Source: Zasmidium citrigriseum
Taxonomy: Eukaryota > Ascomycota > Dothideomycetes > Mycosphaerellales > Mycosphaerellaceae
Assembly (NCBI GenBank): GCA_002786025.1
Contig: NHNW01000046.1
Location: 434,001 to 498,000 of the forward strand
DNA length: 64,000 nucleotides
Direction: 5' to 3'
Shown: positions 21,132 through 33,000 of the stretch, one piece after another
Layout of the letters: the number at the start of each line of letters is the position of its first letter
Position numbering within the stretch: position 1 is the stretch's first letter
Program-made: the position numbers and the translations under genes
Notes under the pieces: generated by a model
Seen by the model: the letters and a program-made list of their open reading frames with translations, nothing else
What the model was told of the DNA's origin: nothing
Database searches by the model: none

Positions 21132-22413
21132 GTAGTCGGAGGCCAAAAGGGGCATCAATCCCCGTCAATTGTGAGAGGATTGGGCCTCTGGTAGCTGTAA
21201 TAGTAAGCATAGAGTTGGTCAATTTGGCAGAGACAGCCACTCCACTCGACCGTTCGTTCGCTCGTTTCGTCTCCTCTGCTGCGCCCAGATCTTGACCACA
21301 TAGGGCAGGGTAAGTATCTCCATCTCGTGCACGTTCCATTTGATCAGTGAGATGTCACAGTCCCTGCTCAGGGGCCCAGTGCGTCAGGAATCTATAGAGA
21401 TAGACTTCATGTCATCAAGTGCGACACATCATGCACATCTCGACGCCCCTTGCGAGGACTACACCTGTCAACAATTGTTTATGTCATGACCGTCGCGAGG
21501 GCCGTGTCCAATCATCACGCGAGCGCAATCGACCGACTGCGGCAAAAGCATCTCGCATTGGAAGCGGCACATGGGCCGGGTTGGTGGGTAGTACCACTAT
21601 CGTGGGCTAGAAATTGGGTACTGCAAGGTACGGTGCGGCTGCAAGGGCCGCGATGGCAATTGTGAAGAAGCCTGCACAATGAGCTCAATGTTTTGAGGCA
21701 TTGTTTGGGTGGAGGATGGAGGAACCAGCGGAGGTGGGCGATGCAGCACGTGAGAGTGTTCGAGGCGTCTGTCGAAGCCGGCCCTCTCGTCAAACAGGTT
21801 TACCCCTGGTCGCGTCGTGCAGACGGGGCGTTGGAGGCGGACGGCTGCTGTTGGCTGGCATCGTCGGTAGGGCACTTTATGTGACGGCAGTATAGGCGTG
21901 GAATAGGAGTGCATTGCGCGGAATCTGGTACCGTGGGAGCCGGCAGTGCGTGAATGGCGAGGCGTGAGGCGCGAGTGGGTTGGTGTTTGCAGGCGGATAA
22001 CCGTCAAACAATCCGTGCCGCCTTGACGTTGGTTAGCGGCCGCTGCCGTTGGAGGAAGCAGAAGCGACCTGACTTGCTTGCTGGCTTGGACGACCAACCT
22101 CACGTTGCCCGCGCCCGCTCTCCCACCGCCAGCACTCACTCACACCGTCGCCTCCGCCCACCGCTGCAAACAACCCAACCCACGGACAAATTCCCTGTCG
22201 CGACGCGCCGCTCCGCCACCGCTGTCCAGATCTCCAGCGCGGTGCCAGTCGTCGTCAAGGCCTGCAGATCCCCCAGTCCGAACTGCGGTCAAAGCGCCTA
22301 AACGAAGTACTCCACCATCGAGACCACCCCAGCCAGCGCTGCGCACCCAACGCCGCCCATCACCGCCGCCGTGTGTCGACGACATGCCATGATCAGCCCG
22401 CGCGCGTCTCGCC
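21132..22413. other. Intergenic region and long leader of the RhoGEF gene
   Basis: About 1.3 kb. The last 350 bases before 22414 are very rich in C with CCACC and CCGCC runs, as in long pyrimidine-rich leaders of fungal regulatory genes. A 180-residue open frame on the minus strand (22139-21597) is compositionally odd and is treated as chance. Confidence 0.45.
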
Positions 22414-25400
22414 ATGGAAGAGACCTCTCCTCCGCCCCGGCTGCCCTCCGCCGGCGAGCCACCCCGTCCGCACGACTTCTACGCATCCAACGCCGCGCCC
22501 TCGTCTGACCTGGACCCATACGCTCGTGGTGCCACCGCAGGACCAGCGCCAGGGGTCATGCCCACCCCAGCGTCGACCGCGCCGGCTCCTGGCCGCACAA
22601 CAACACAGGCCATATCGGCACCGGGGCCCACGCTCAACAGCGTTCGCTCCAACCCGGTTCTGCTTCCCTCCCGTCCAGCAGGTACCGTCAAGGACATGGC
22701 CAACCGATTCGATCGCGGCGCGACTGCCGTGAGCAATGCGCAGCCCTCGCTCGCCCTCAATACGACCCGCGAGCGGTACAGACGGCCAGCAAATCTCAAC
22801 AGGACGGCGCAGAGATCACCTACGTCGGAGAATCGTAAGCTGCAGAAGAAACCTCCAGGGGCCCGGTCACCCCGGAAGAGTCCATCGACCTCCTTCGAGC
22901 TCTCCAACTCCTCCTTCTCATCGAATACAAGCACTGGCACCATGAAGACGACTCGCAGCCAGCCACACGCCGCATTCAGTCCGAAGCGACCGAAGTCACC
23001 GAGCAAACAGCCCAACGCCAACTCTCGACCTCTCTTTGGTGAGATAACTGCGGATGGAATATGGAATGGAAACTTCGACATGGACCTGGGGAACTATGGC
23101 CCACTGCCGACATTCGAAAAGACACCGCGGCGAGGGAGTGAAGGCAGTCTGGCACTGGGACATGGAAGAAGCCAGTCACACCAAGACATATCCACACCTC
23201 TCCTGGCGCCTCCAACGAAGCACAAGCTCAGCCACAAGCGGAGCAGAAGCGACATGGACGCCATACAGCCTCAAGCCATGCCCAGTATGCCCAATCTTGG
23301 TGCCCACGCGATTCCTGCACTCTATCCCACCCCACCGGACTCGGTCAACCGCCCGGCCAGACACAGAGCATCTCCCTCGGCGTCCCGAATACCGGTTAGC
23401 AGTAGACGGCAGTCGAGCGATTCTGCCGCATCTTCGAATGGCCAGTCCCGCGCGGCCTCTGCCATGTCGAATCCTCCAGGCCGAAGACTCGCCAAATCAC
23501 CCACGCGGCCGAGCACTGCAACTGCAGCCCGAGGGAAAGAGAACGCTACACCCACATCACGAAGTCGATACCATCCACCGGCCCTCGCACCTGCCCAGCC
23601 GGGCCAAACTCTCTCTGCAAAGATTGTGGCTCCGTTGCCGAAGACATCCCCTCCGCTGCGTTCTTCACGGCCTAGGCAGCCCGTCAGCTCAGCGACGACT
23701 TCGGCAAGCCGTGCCCGTGCTGCAGAAAGATTCCAAGGTGCTGCAGGAAATCTTAGAGATGGACGAAGACCAAGCGAGCAGTGGCTGGGAAAGCCGTACG
23801 ATCCTCAAAAAGAGCGGTCCAGAAGGAAGATACCAGAACTCGACCAGATCAACTTCGAGGAACGCAGAGCACGTATACAAAAGGCAATCACGCAGAGCCT
23901 GAAGTCTAGTGAATCTCAGGAAAGCATGCGAAGGAGCAAGTCCAGAAGCCGAAGCGTCTCGTCAAGAGCTCCCTCACGATTAGCTTCGAACGACCACGAG
24001 CAAGCAGCAGCCGGTGCAGACGTTGACACGCGGCAGACCGTGGACCCGCAGAGCCAGCACCCTACCCAGCGCGGCCACAACGCAGAACATGTCAACGGTC
24101 ACTCGCAAGGCTTGAGCGTGGAGACAACGGGCATCCCGGAAGCTTCGCTCACAGATGCAGAGCCTTTGACGGGTCATACCGACCGGACCATGTTCGAGGA
24201 CGAAAGCCCTGTGCTCGGCCGGCCCGCCGCGGTACCGACATCAAACCCTCCCAAACCGGCAGCGGAAGAGCCTCCCATTCTCCTAACTCCCGCAACCTAC
24301 CAACCGCCCACCAAGAATTTGCCACCAGCTTCCATTGCAATCTCAAACCACGCGCCTGTCGAAGAGGTGCAGAGCCCGAGTATCCTGGACAATGTCATGC
24401 GCATGCGTGAGAGCAGTCCGTCCACGACGAGTCGAACTGGAACCGAGTTCGCCGATGATAGCGCATCTGCAGAAGAGAGTCCCAGTGATCTGGGGGATAA
24501 GTGGGGACTTGGCAACAGTAGTGCCGGCGGCGACCAAGGGTCTATTCGTATTATGCTCGACGATGACCCAAGCATTGTGCACCACTCGGAGCCCTGGTCC
24601 AAAGGCGTGGAACACCAATTCGAGGAGGTGCAGCACCAAGTTCGCTCTGAAGATGACGTCCTCCGCGCACAGGAGTACAATCATCAAGCATTCACTTCCA
24701 ATGGATACATGGATTCTCCGGTCGACGAGCCCGAGAGCTTTCCCGAAGACACATCGCAAGTCACGCCTCGCAAGTTTCTATCGAGAGACGACACGCTCAA
24801 GCCGTCAACAATTCACGACGACAGCGAACCTGCCGATGCTCAGAACACGATCTCGCGCGTCCTCGACTACTATCGCTCCACCGGCACATTCACCGCCGAG
24901 ATGGTGGAAGCGCTCGACCCACACGTGTTGGACTTGCATCGCCTGTCTGCAAATGGAGGATCTGATGCCAACATGATACAGAGTTTGCTGGCGAGCGTGA
25001 TGAACGCGCGAACGCGAGAAGAGCAGGATCATGACAAACAAATGCTGGACTCGAGTACCTACGAAGTGCCCTCAGTCACACCGGACACGCCGCCGATGGA
25101 TGATGGATTCGAGCCAGGGACAGTCATTGTGTATGGGAACGATGCGCAGCCTGCTGTTGTCGAGGAGGAAGACTTCGAGGCAAAGATCCGCAAAGCCGAC
25201 GAAGAATGGGAACGACAGCAACGAGGCGAACCGCTGTTCTCGGAGGACGAAGAAGAGAGCAAGCCACCACCTCCCCCCAAGGACATTGGATATACCCCAC
25301 GTTCAAGTACAGGCCCGAACAGTGCAATCATACCTCCGAACTTGACTGAGGCTGGCCTCCGGATCTCTACCTCTGGGCAGCTCAACATGGCCGAGATTCA

Positions 25401-28053
25401 AGCAGCAGGTGAGCTTGCGGCTCAGTTGACTTCGCCAGATCATCACATGGCATCTCCGGTGGCCACTTCAGCTCCACCGCTCCCATCTCACGCGCCTCCT
25501 CCGCCGCCACCGCCGACGGAAAATGCGTCGAACGCTCAGTTTACTCTACCAGACATGGCGGCAGCGAAGGCGTACTCGGATAGGGAGTCCACGGAGATGT
25601 CGCCACGATACCGCAAGACTAATTGGGGTGCCTCTGGGTCATCACGGCCTTCAGTCGACAGTCAACGTGTGCCACCTCAGCTGCCGGGATCGCAATCCAT
25701 GACTTCTTTTACCGAATCTACAAGGCAAACATCGTTTGATACTGGTGCTGACAGCCAGACGCGGCTTGTCAAGACTGCTTCCCCAGGGCCTGAGCAGAAG
25801 CGGTTGATGAAGCGACGACTCATCGTCAAAGAACTTCTGGACACTGAGTACTCGTATCACCAGGATCTGAAGATTGTTGAGGACATCTACAAAGCCACAT
25901 GCACGCCTGAACTGGTCGCGCCAGAAGACAAGAAAGTGCTGTTCGGCAACTGTGATGAAGTTGAGCGCTTCGCAATACAGTTCTATGATGAGCTTCGAAA
26001 GGCTGCAGCGCAAATCTACGTTCCCGCAAGAAACACACGATGGGGCAACAAGCGAGGCAGCTTCTCTACGACCCAGAGCGATGGCACGTCGCAGACTTAT
26101 TTCAGTGAGCCGGTGGACGATGAAAAAGATCGGAGCACCAGCATAGGTCGCACCTTCCTCGCCAACCTCCAAGAGATTGAGAAGGTGTATGGCGCGTACC
26201 TGAAGAATCATGACGCAGCCAACAAGCGGCTCTCTGCCATCCAGAACACGACCACCGTCAAGTGCTGGCTGGACGAGTGTCACGCAAACGCAAGCGACAT
26301 CACATCGGCCTGGGATCTCGACTCATTGCTTGTCAAGCCAACTCAACGTGTTGGCAAGTATCCGCTCCTTCTCAAGCAACTACTGGAGACCACACCGCCT
26401 GAGCATCCAGATTACGAAGACCTGAAGTCCGCCGCAGACGACTCCATCAGTATGCTCACCCGCATCAATGAAGCCAAAAAGCGCGCCGACTTGGTGGACC
26501 AGATCGTCAATAGGAAGACGCGCAAGGAATCTGATGTCCGCAACGGCCTCGCCAAAGCTTTCGGTCGACGTACAGAGAAGCTGAAGGAGCGAGTCGGCAT
26601 TGCCGAAGTCTTCTCCGATCCAGAGTTCGATGAACTTGCTCACAAGTTTGGTGGTCACTTCATTCGCCTCCAAATCTGCATGCGGGATGTGCAAGATTAT
26701 CTCACCAAGGCCGACAACGCAATCCAGCTCATCAACAATTACGCCAACGCTCTGGAGCTGTTCACCGACGTTCACCAGAGTCAGCTACCAGAGATCGAGA
26801 GCAAGTGGCGAAGGTATGGCCAGGTGATCAGAGATCTGACGCTTGTTGCCTTTGGCGAGCACAAAGCGGCCGTTTCCAAACGAGTACTGGCGCCGATGAT
26901 CCAGTGTATCAAGCTGCATGAGGGGCCACAGGCTGCTATCAACAAGCGCAAGAAGCGGATCTTGGACTACGCCAAGTTCAAGTCTGACGAGAAACGAGGC
27001 ATCAAGACCGACAAGAAGACCGTCGATGCAGCTGAGCAATACATGGCGCTCAATGAACAGCTCAAGCTCGATCTCCCGAGACTGTACTCCATGACGGCGC
27101 AGCTTGTCCGCAACTGCCTACATTGCTTCCTCGACATTCAGCTTACCTGGCACAGCACCTGGGAGAGGAAGCTGCGACCACTTCTGGAGGCAGCGGACAT
27201 TCCGACAAGCATTCAACAGATTGAGCCTGCGTTCAAGCCAGACTTTGTGGAGGTCGAGAAGGAGCTTCATCAGCTGTCCATCTGCAACGGTACGCTGAAG
27301 ATCGAAGCTGCGAACTTCCTTTCGCCGCAACCCAACGTGATGGACACACCGGAGCCGTCCTCATCCAGCAAGCGACGACCATCTACATTGGACAGCTCGA
27401 ATCGCACGCTTTCTGTCGGCAGCGAGTCTTCGAACACACTGGTCTCGAGGAGACACAGTGGACTGTACACACCTGGATCTGAGGCATATCCGCCGGCTTT
27501 GGATGGACGGATTCGATCGAACTCGGCAATGTCGACAAGGCATCCACCCAACCAGACGCCCAGCTCTGCGCACTCTGCAAGCCGTCCATGGTCAAATTCG
27601 AACACGCCGAACATGTCGTATTCATCGCGCCCATCTACGGCAAATCAGTCCTACTTCCCCCGAGACTCTTCAGATCACCAGCGAACTCAGCGACCTGCTT
27701 CTGATGCAACCTATTTCACAGCAAGGCCAGAGCAAGCTGACACACAGCGATACTCTGGCGTCTTCAGCTCGGCTATGCCACCAGAGATTGGCACTCCACA
27801 ACAGCCGGCCTCGCCCTCACGGAGTGCGCCTCAGGACATGAACGTCATGTTTGTGTGCGCAAGTCTGTTCGAGTTCAGCATCGACAAGACTCGCAAAGAG
27901 GCAGGATACCCCTACTTGCAGTATGTACAAGGAGAGGTGTTTGACGTTGTCGCACAGAAGGGCGAGCTGTGGCTGGCTAAGAACCAAGACGATGCTTCCA
28001 ATGAACTGGGTTGGATATGGGAGCAGCATTTCATCATCCTTTCTACCGACTAA
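22414..28053 (+). CDS. Rho/Cdc42 guanine nucleotide exchange factor with DH, BAR and SH3-like domains (Tuba/DNMBP type)
   Basis: Single-exon, 1,879 residues. The first 1,100 residues are disordered, rich in Ser, Pro, Arg and Thr, with many SxxR-like phosphorylation-prone stretches and a poly-Pro run near 1,030. A DH (RhoGEF) domain starts near 1,128 (RRLIVKELLDTEYSYHQDL) and includes LDSLLVKPTQRVGKYPLLLKQLL, the conserved exchange helix, near 1,310. A BAR domain follows (about 1,390-1,600; VFSDPEFDELAHKFGGHF onward). After another disordered stretch, an SH3-like domain closes the protein (about 1,810-1,876; ALYEF-like ASLFEF, YPYLQYVQGEVFDVV, GWIWEQHF). No PH domain is seen; the BAR domain takes its place, as in human Tuba and, in part, S. 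pombe Gef3. Role: GTPase activation at curved membranes such as septa or growing tips. Confidence 0.9.
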   Translation: MEETSPPPRLPSAGEPPRPHDFYASNAAPSSDLDPYARGATAGPAPGVMPTPASTAPAPGRTTTQAISAPGPTLNSVRSNPVLLPSRPAGTVKDMANRFDRGATAVSNAQPSLALNTTRERYRRPANLNRTAQRSPTSENRKLQKKPPGARSPRKSPSTSFELSNSSFSSNTSTGTMKTTRSQPHAAFSPKRPKSPSKQPNANSRPLFGEITADGIWNGNFDMDLGNYGPLPTFEKTPRRGSEGSLALGHGRSQSHQDISTPLLAPPTKHKLSHKRSRSDMDAIQPQAMPSMPNLGAHAIPALYPTPPDSVNRPARHRASPSASRIPVSSRRQSSDSAASSNGQSRAASAMSNPPGRRLAKSPTRPSTATAARGKENATPTSRSRYHPPALAPAQPGQTLSAKIVAPLPKTSPPLRSSRPRQPVSSATTSASRARAAERFQGAAGNLRDGRRPSEQWLGKPYDPQKERSRRKIPELDQINFEERRARIQKAITQSLKSSESQESMRRSKSRSRSVSSRAPSRLASNDHEQAAAGADVDTRQTVDPQSQHPTQRGHNAEHVNGHSQGLSVETTGIPEASLTDAEPLTGHTDRTMFEDESPVLGRPAAVPTSNPPKPAAEEPPILLTPATYQPPTKNLPPASIAISNHAPVEEVQSPSILDNVMRMRESSPSTTSRTGTEFADDSASAEESPSDLGDKWGLGNSSAGGDQGSIRIMLDDDPSIVHHSEPWSKGVEHQFEEVQHQVRSEDDVLRAQEYNHQAFTSNGYMDSPVDEPESFPEDTSQVTPRKFLSRDDTLKPSTIHDDSEPADAQNTISRVLDYYRSTGTFTAEMVEALDPHVLDLHRLSANGGSDANMIQSLLASVMNARTREEQDHDKQMLDSSTYEVPSVTPDTPPMDDGFEPGTVIVYGNDAQPAVVEEEDFEAKIRKADEEWERQQRGEPLFSEDEEESKPPPPPKDIGYTPRSSTGPNSAIIPPNLTEAGLRISTSGQLNMAEIQAAGELAAQLTSPDHHMASPVATSAPPLPSHAPPPPPPPTENASNAQFTLPDMAAAKAYSDRESTEMSPRYRKTNWGASGSSRPSVDSQRVPPQLPGSQSMTSFTESTRQTSFDTGADSQTRLVKTASPGPEQKRLMKRRLIVKELLDTEYSYHQDLKIVEDIYKATCTPELVAPEDKKVLFGNCDEVERFAIQFYDELRKAAAQIYVPARNTRWGNKRGSFSTTQSDGTSQTYFSEPVDDEKDRSTSIGRTFLANLQEIEKVYGAYLKNHDAANKRLSAIQNTTTVKCWLDECHANASDITSAWDLDSLLVKPTQRVGKYPLLLKQLLETTPPEHPDYEDLKSAADDSISMLTRINEAKKRADLVDQIVNRKTRKESDVRNGLAKAFGRRTEKLKERVGIAEVFSDPEFDELAHKFGGHFIRLQICMRDVQDYLTKADNAIQLINNYANALELFTDVHQSQLPEIESKWRRYGQVIRDLTLVAFGEHKAAVSKRVLAPMIQCIKLHEGPQAAINKRKKRILDYAKFKSDEKRGIKTDKKTVDAAEQYMALNEQLKLDLPRLYSMTAQLVRNCLHCFLDIQLTWHSTWERKLRPLLEAADIPTSIQQIEPAFKPDFVEVEKELHQLSICNGTLKIEAANFLSPQPNVMDTPEPSSSSKRRPSTLDSSNRTLSVGSESSNTLVSRRHSGLYTPGSEAYPPALDGRIRSNSAMSTRHPPNQTPSSAHSASRPWSNSNTPNMSYSSRPSTANQSYFPRDSSDHQRTQRPASDATYFTARPEQADTQRYSGVFSSAMPPEIGTPQQPASPSRSAPQDMNVMFVCASLFEFSIDKTRKEAGYPYLQYVQGEVFDVVAQKGELWLAKNQDDASNELGWIWEQHFIILSTD

Positions 28054-28746
28054 TGCTTGAAAGCACGCGCCGGACACATACAGACCGTAATACGCCGTAA
28101 TGACAGGAATTCCGGCTCCTGGGTCAACACTTCGGCACCATCACGACTTTACGCCTCTTCTTGCGTCGATTCGATTCTGGGACTATTGTACACAGCGGAG
28201 GCGTTCGGAGAGGCTTTGCGTACCAGAGCTTGTGGATCTTGAGCGCTGCGCAGGCAAGACGGATTCAAGAGCGTTGTTCGATGCACTGCACGCTCTCCGG
28301 GCCACGAATCTTGCTTTTCTTTTCTCATTAATAGACTTACGGGGGCTTCACGGGCAGGCAGGAGGAAGGTGCGGAGATGAGTATACCACGGGGGCATTAT
28401 CGCTGGGACAGGAAAACGGCGAGCCTGGACGGACACAGTGAGAAGTCTGGGTCGGATGAGTATGTACATTAGCACGAGGAAGTGAAGATTTGATGACATG
28501 TGCTGCACTGATCGTTTCCTTTCTGTACATATTCTTTCATGGAGGCTGTCACGTGCGTGTCGGCGAAGCTTCTCGGAAGGACCGACCAAGCAAGCTCCAG
28601 CTCACCTGCATTGCGCGTGGCCTCGCTGCCTCCGCGACATCAACCACCAAACACCAGAACAACAACTCCATCTCCTCTTCCACCACATCACAAATCGACA
28701 CTCAACACAATCAACCGCCGCACCATCTGATCGCAACACCGCCACA
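28054..28746. other. Intergenic region before the proteasome gene
   Basis: About 690 bases: 3' end of the GEF gene and promoter of PRE4. The final 100 bases are rich in CA, AAC and CCA, typical of a leader. No proteasome-type control element was recognised. Confidence 0.4.
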
Positions 28747-29626
28747 ATGAACCACTTCCCGCAAGCTTGGGGCAGAGCAAGTCAAGCCAAACACCGCATC
28801 ACATGCACAGCACTAACCTTCAATCTAGCCCAGAGACGACGTCTACGGCCAGTACAACCCCTCCTACCTCCCTCAATCGCACGGCGGCACCCAACAACCC
28901 ATCACCCATACCCAGTCGCCCATCGTCACCGGAACCTCCGTCATCGCCATCAAGTTCAAGACCGGAGTCGTCATCGCCGCCGACAACCTCGCCTCGTATG
29001 GCTCGCTCGCCCGCTTCACCGACGTCCACCGCCTCAAGCCCTTCAACCGCAAGTCCGTCGTCGGCGTGGGCGGCGATGTCTCCGACATGCAATACCTCGA
29101 CCGCCTCCTCAAGGCGCTCGATGTAGAAGAGAACTACGGCACTGGCAGTCACACGGCTGAAGAGGAGGAGAACGACCCGGCCATGATGGGCGCCAACAAC
29201 CTGCACACATACCTCAGCAAAGTCATGTACAAGCGGCGGAGCGACTTCAACCCATTGTGGAACGCTCTGCTGGTGGCTGGCCTGGATGAGAAGAACAAGC
29301 CCTTCCTCGCATCGGCGGACTTGCTTGGTACGACGTTCAGCTCACCGACCATGGCGACGGGTTTCGGTGCGCATCTGGCGCAGCCGATCATGCGGCGGGC
29401 TGTGCCTGACGAGGCGGCAGCCCAGCAGCTGAGCAGGGAGGATGCGGTCAAGGCGGTGCAGGATTGCATGAAGGTGCTCTTCTACCGAGATGCGCGGAGT
29501 ATGCCTGAGTACAGCATTGCCGTAATTGACGAGAAGGGTGTTGAGTTGAAGGAGAAGGAGCAGTTGGAGAACCAGAGCTGGGATTTTGCGGATAAGATTC
29601 GGGGGTATGGCACTCAGACGGTGTAG
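28747..29626 (+). CDS. PRE4: 20S proteasome subunit beta-7 (Pre4)
   Basis: Two exons, 28747-28776 and 28829-29626; 275 residues. The intron (28777-28828, 52 nt) starts GCAAGT and ends TCTAG: a GC-AG intron. Only this choice joins MNHFPQAWGR to PRDDVYG, the conserved start of fungal Pre4; a GT four bases later (28781) shifts the frame. The mature part begins around TQSPIVTGTSVIAVKF and includes GVVIAADNLASYGSLARF, VVGVGGDVSDMQYLDR and LGTTFSSPTMATGFGAHLAQP. Beta-7 is a non-catalytic ring subunit; it lacks the full active-site set of the Thr hydrolases and helps shape the neighbouring active site. Expected in cytosol and nucleus. The C-terminal tail past 230 is the long arm that reaches the opposite ring. 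Confidence 0.94.
28777..28828 (+). other. GC-AG intron in PRE4
   Basis: The donor is AGA|GCAAGT and the acceptor AATCTAG|CCC, with a CACTAAC branch-like sequence at 28811-28817. Apart from the C at position 2 the donor is a perfect consensus, as is typical of GC-AG introns, which need strong pairing with U1. Confidence 0.85.
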
Positions 29627-30006
29627 AAGAACGATACTGGTTTGACGCAGGAGAGAGATGAGATCACGGGACTGTGACTTCAGCTGGTCATCCAAGACGA
29701 ATGGCTATGTATACTATCACCATGCATACAGATGATCGAGCACACTAGAAGAGGTGCTTGAACATCAAACGAACGAAGCATGACAACGATCAATCAGCAA
29801 TTTGCATGCTCGTGTCATTGAAAGAAGACTCATGCTTTCGTGTAATGTCACATTAGCTGGCTGGTCATCCTGCTACCCATCAAACGGCGATTACTCCAAT
29901 GTACTGCTTCTCTCCAGCCTCGAAGCTTCATTTCTCATCATACAACGAAACCATCTCACTCTCCCAACCAGCATCCTCACTATCGTACAATCTCAAAGCA
30001 AGACTA
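29627..30006. other. Convergent 3' intergenic region
   Basis: About 380 bases between the converging proteasome and glycosylase genes. No gene seen; it should contain both polyadenylation regions. Confidence 0.45.
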
Positions 30007-33000
30007 TCACATCGTCAATCTCTTACTCCTTCTCCTCGACCTGCTCGCCCCAAACTCCTCATCGTCGTCATCGCGGAATGTACTCGTCTTCGGCTTCCGC
30101 TTCGATCCAGATCTTGGGGTTTCATCAATGTCAGACTTCCTCTTGCGTTTGATTTTCGTGTCTTCGTTTTTGGTCTTCTTGCGTGTGGAAGATTTTGTTG
30201 ATGGTGGTGGGGCTGCTTCTGAACTGGGTTCGATGCGCGCAGCTCGATTGGAATTTCGGCGCCTGCCTTGACGGGTCTTGAATGGGGCGACGATTATGGT
30301 GTCGCTTTGATCATCGTCCTCCTCGGCAGGTGAGTTGAGTTGAGAGTCGGGGTCCTCTTCCTCCATTGGTGCGGTGTTGGTGACTTTACTCGGCGTCTCA
30401 TCCACCACATCTTCCACCTTCTCAGGAGACACGACAACTCCAGCTGCCTGAGCTGCGAATTTCCTCTCTTGCGGATCCGTAATTTCCATTTCGCCTTGTA
30501 CAGCTTTCTCCATCTCTTCGTCGGTAGCTTTGCGTTTCTCACCGGTCAGAGGATCCCATATCCAACCTTCTCGTAGCCACATCCATCTCAAGCAAGCTCG
30601 GAGTTCTTTGTCTTTGGGCAAGACTCTCTTCCACTCCGGCTCGAAGTCCTTGATCTTCGCGTTGAGGCCGTTGTAATCGTCTGCGACTCCGCGTAGGACG
30701 TCGCGACAGAAAGCCCGCCAGCTGTCCCAAGCATAGTCGCCGCAGCCGGGTATATGGCCAATTTCCAACGCACCAGCACAGTCCTCGGCGTCTTCCTCAA
30801 CAACATTCTCCACCTCCCTCGCCCTCCCATCGCCAACATTGGGATAATTCAACGTCCTGTACCTCCTCCCCTTAACAGGCTCCCCATCCCTCCACGCCCC
30901 CGCAATCTTCACCAACCGCTTACTCCTCTGATTCTGCAAACCCAGACAATGCACCATCTCCAGCAACGTCTCCGGAACCGCATCCGCCAGTACCTCCGGC
31001 GTGGGGTATTTCTCCTTCAACTTCCAGAATATCGGCACTGCGCTTCGACCGGCGGTTTTGTTCAGGAAGGTTACGGCTATGAGGAGCCAGAAGGGTTCGT
31101 GGCTGAGTTTCTCTTGGATTATGCCGAAGTGAGGGGCGTGGATTGAGGGGACGGGGACGACGGAGACGCCGGCGGGGACGCGGCGGGAGGAGGCTGTGGT
31201 GTTGTAGATGTCGACGCGGTCGGTTATGAAGTGGGTGGAGATTTTGCCGGTGGATTTGGATTTGGGTTTTGATCGGGAGGTTTTGGATTTTGAGGGTTGG
31301 GGAAGGGGAGTTTGGGGTTGTTGAGATGGTTCTTCTGGGGGTGTGATGAAGGTTTGGGGGCTGCTTGTTTCGGGGTCTTGAGGTTTGGTGTTGGTTGCAG
31401 CCTGTACTTCTTTGTCTTTGAGTACTGATTCCCTTGTCTTTCGGCGCTTCTTGGATGGTGTTGCAGGAACCTCAGCGTTGAGAGCTTCCTCGAGAGCTGA
31501 TAATGGACTGCACTCAATTCTTGCCGGACTGGGTGGCCGAAGAGACTGCGGTCTAGGAGTCATAGTCTCTTCGTCTGCAGCAACGGTGGCATCTTTAAGA
31601 GCGGATCGTGTCCTGCGAGATACGGCCGTCTCATAGACAGATGAAGGTTGCTCCACTGCAATCGATATCTCAGGTGTGGCAATTGATGTGAAATTTTCTT
31701 CCGTCTTTTCAGACTTGCGGCTTCTCTTAGCAGGCTTGACAACACCAAAGTGTTTGCTGGACCTGCCGGTCATTTTCCGTGTCTTTCTCGCACTGTCTTG
31801 ACCGGCCACTTCTGGAGTTCCTGGAATGTAGGGAGATACAACTACTTGCGGCTCTCCAGGGAGACGAGCGGGTAACTTCTTTGGGGTTGTGTCTGGTGGA
31901 CTTGGGGTATGACTGAGTTCGCTGAGGGGGCTATTGGGTGAGCTGGGAGTTGATGGAACCGTTGTATCCATCTCTGCGGCTCGTCCGTCGTCCTTGCTCT
32001 CTGATTCAGAATCGCCGGCATGCGAATTGCTTTTCCGATCAGCTTTCACTTCCTTCTCGTCCATCTGAACATCTTCTTCGAGCCCTTCCGTCATATCCGC
32101 ATATCCGCCCAGATTCGAGGTCTCGACAGCACTGGCATCATTGGTCATAAGTGGGTTCCTGTCCTGTCCATTGGTGATATCTGAAGGCTTACACTCGTTC
32201 ATAGATGGGATCCCCTCCGCCGCTGGAGCTGATGTGACTGTCCCCAGTACACTCGAGGTGACATCGTCAATAGCTGCATACAAATCGTCGGAAAGCTCGC
32301 CGTTATCGATACGATCCTTATACGAATATGCAGGTACTGCAAGATGATCTTCCGGGGCTACGTTCTCTTTGCTCATCGGCTTAGCTGCTTCGGCTGGACC
32401 AAGGCCAGAGGGATCGCCACCAGGATCCGCTGGGGATAGAATGCGCTTGACTCGGACATTAGCTTGGCGTGTCGCGTTGGGGCTCCTGTAAGATGTACCT
32501 GATGGACGAGATTGTGGCGATGATGACCGTACCTTTGGATCGTCGGGGAAAGACTGATCTGTGGGTTGTCCTGCTGCCACGCGGTTGGGCTCCACCTCGG
32601 ACGGCGACTCCCTGTCCATAGCCATCTCTTCCACATGTTCAGTAGTTGACTCCTTGGCAAAAGACGAGCACTGTAGGTCCATTGTCGTTTCGCCCAATGC
32701 TGGAGTCGCGGCGTCCATTTCTCGTGACAACTGAGTCTGAACCTCGGCATCACCATCGTCGCCTTCGTCATCACTGCTCTCAAAAGCGTGTTCGACAACT
32801 TTTGAAGAGACGGTCTTGGGGGTTTGCTCACTCAACGCTCCGCTGATCTGATCAGCCCAGCTTTCGTGAAAAGAACCTCTGATCGGAGGGACAGCGGAAA
32901 CCTCGATTTCTTCGTCGTCGTCGTCGCTGTCCTCATCACTATCACTATCCGAGCTGTCACTTTGCCCACCACGCTGCTTCCGGGCCCACGCTTCAAATCG

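Noticed and set aside
21597..22139. 180-residue open frame on the minus strand before the RhoGEF gene
   Set aside because: Rich in Arg, Thr, Pro and Ser with no domain or signal; lies in a GC-rich leader and promoter region.
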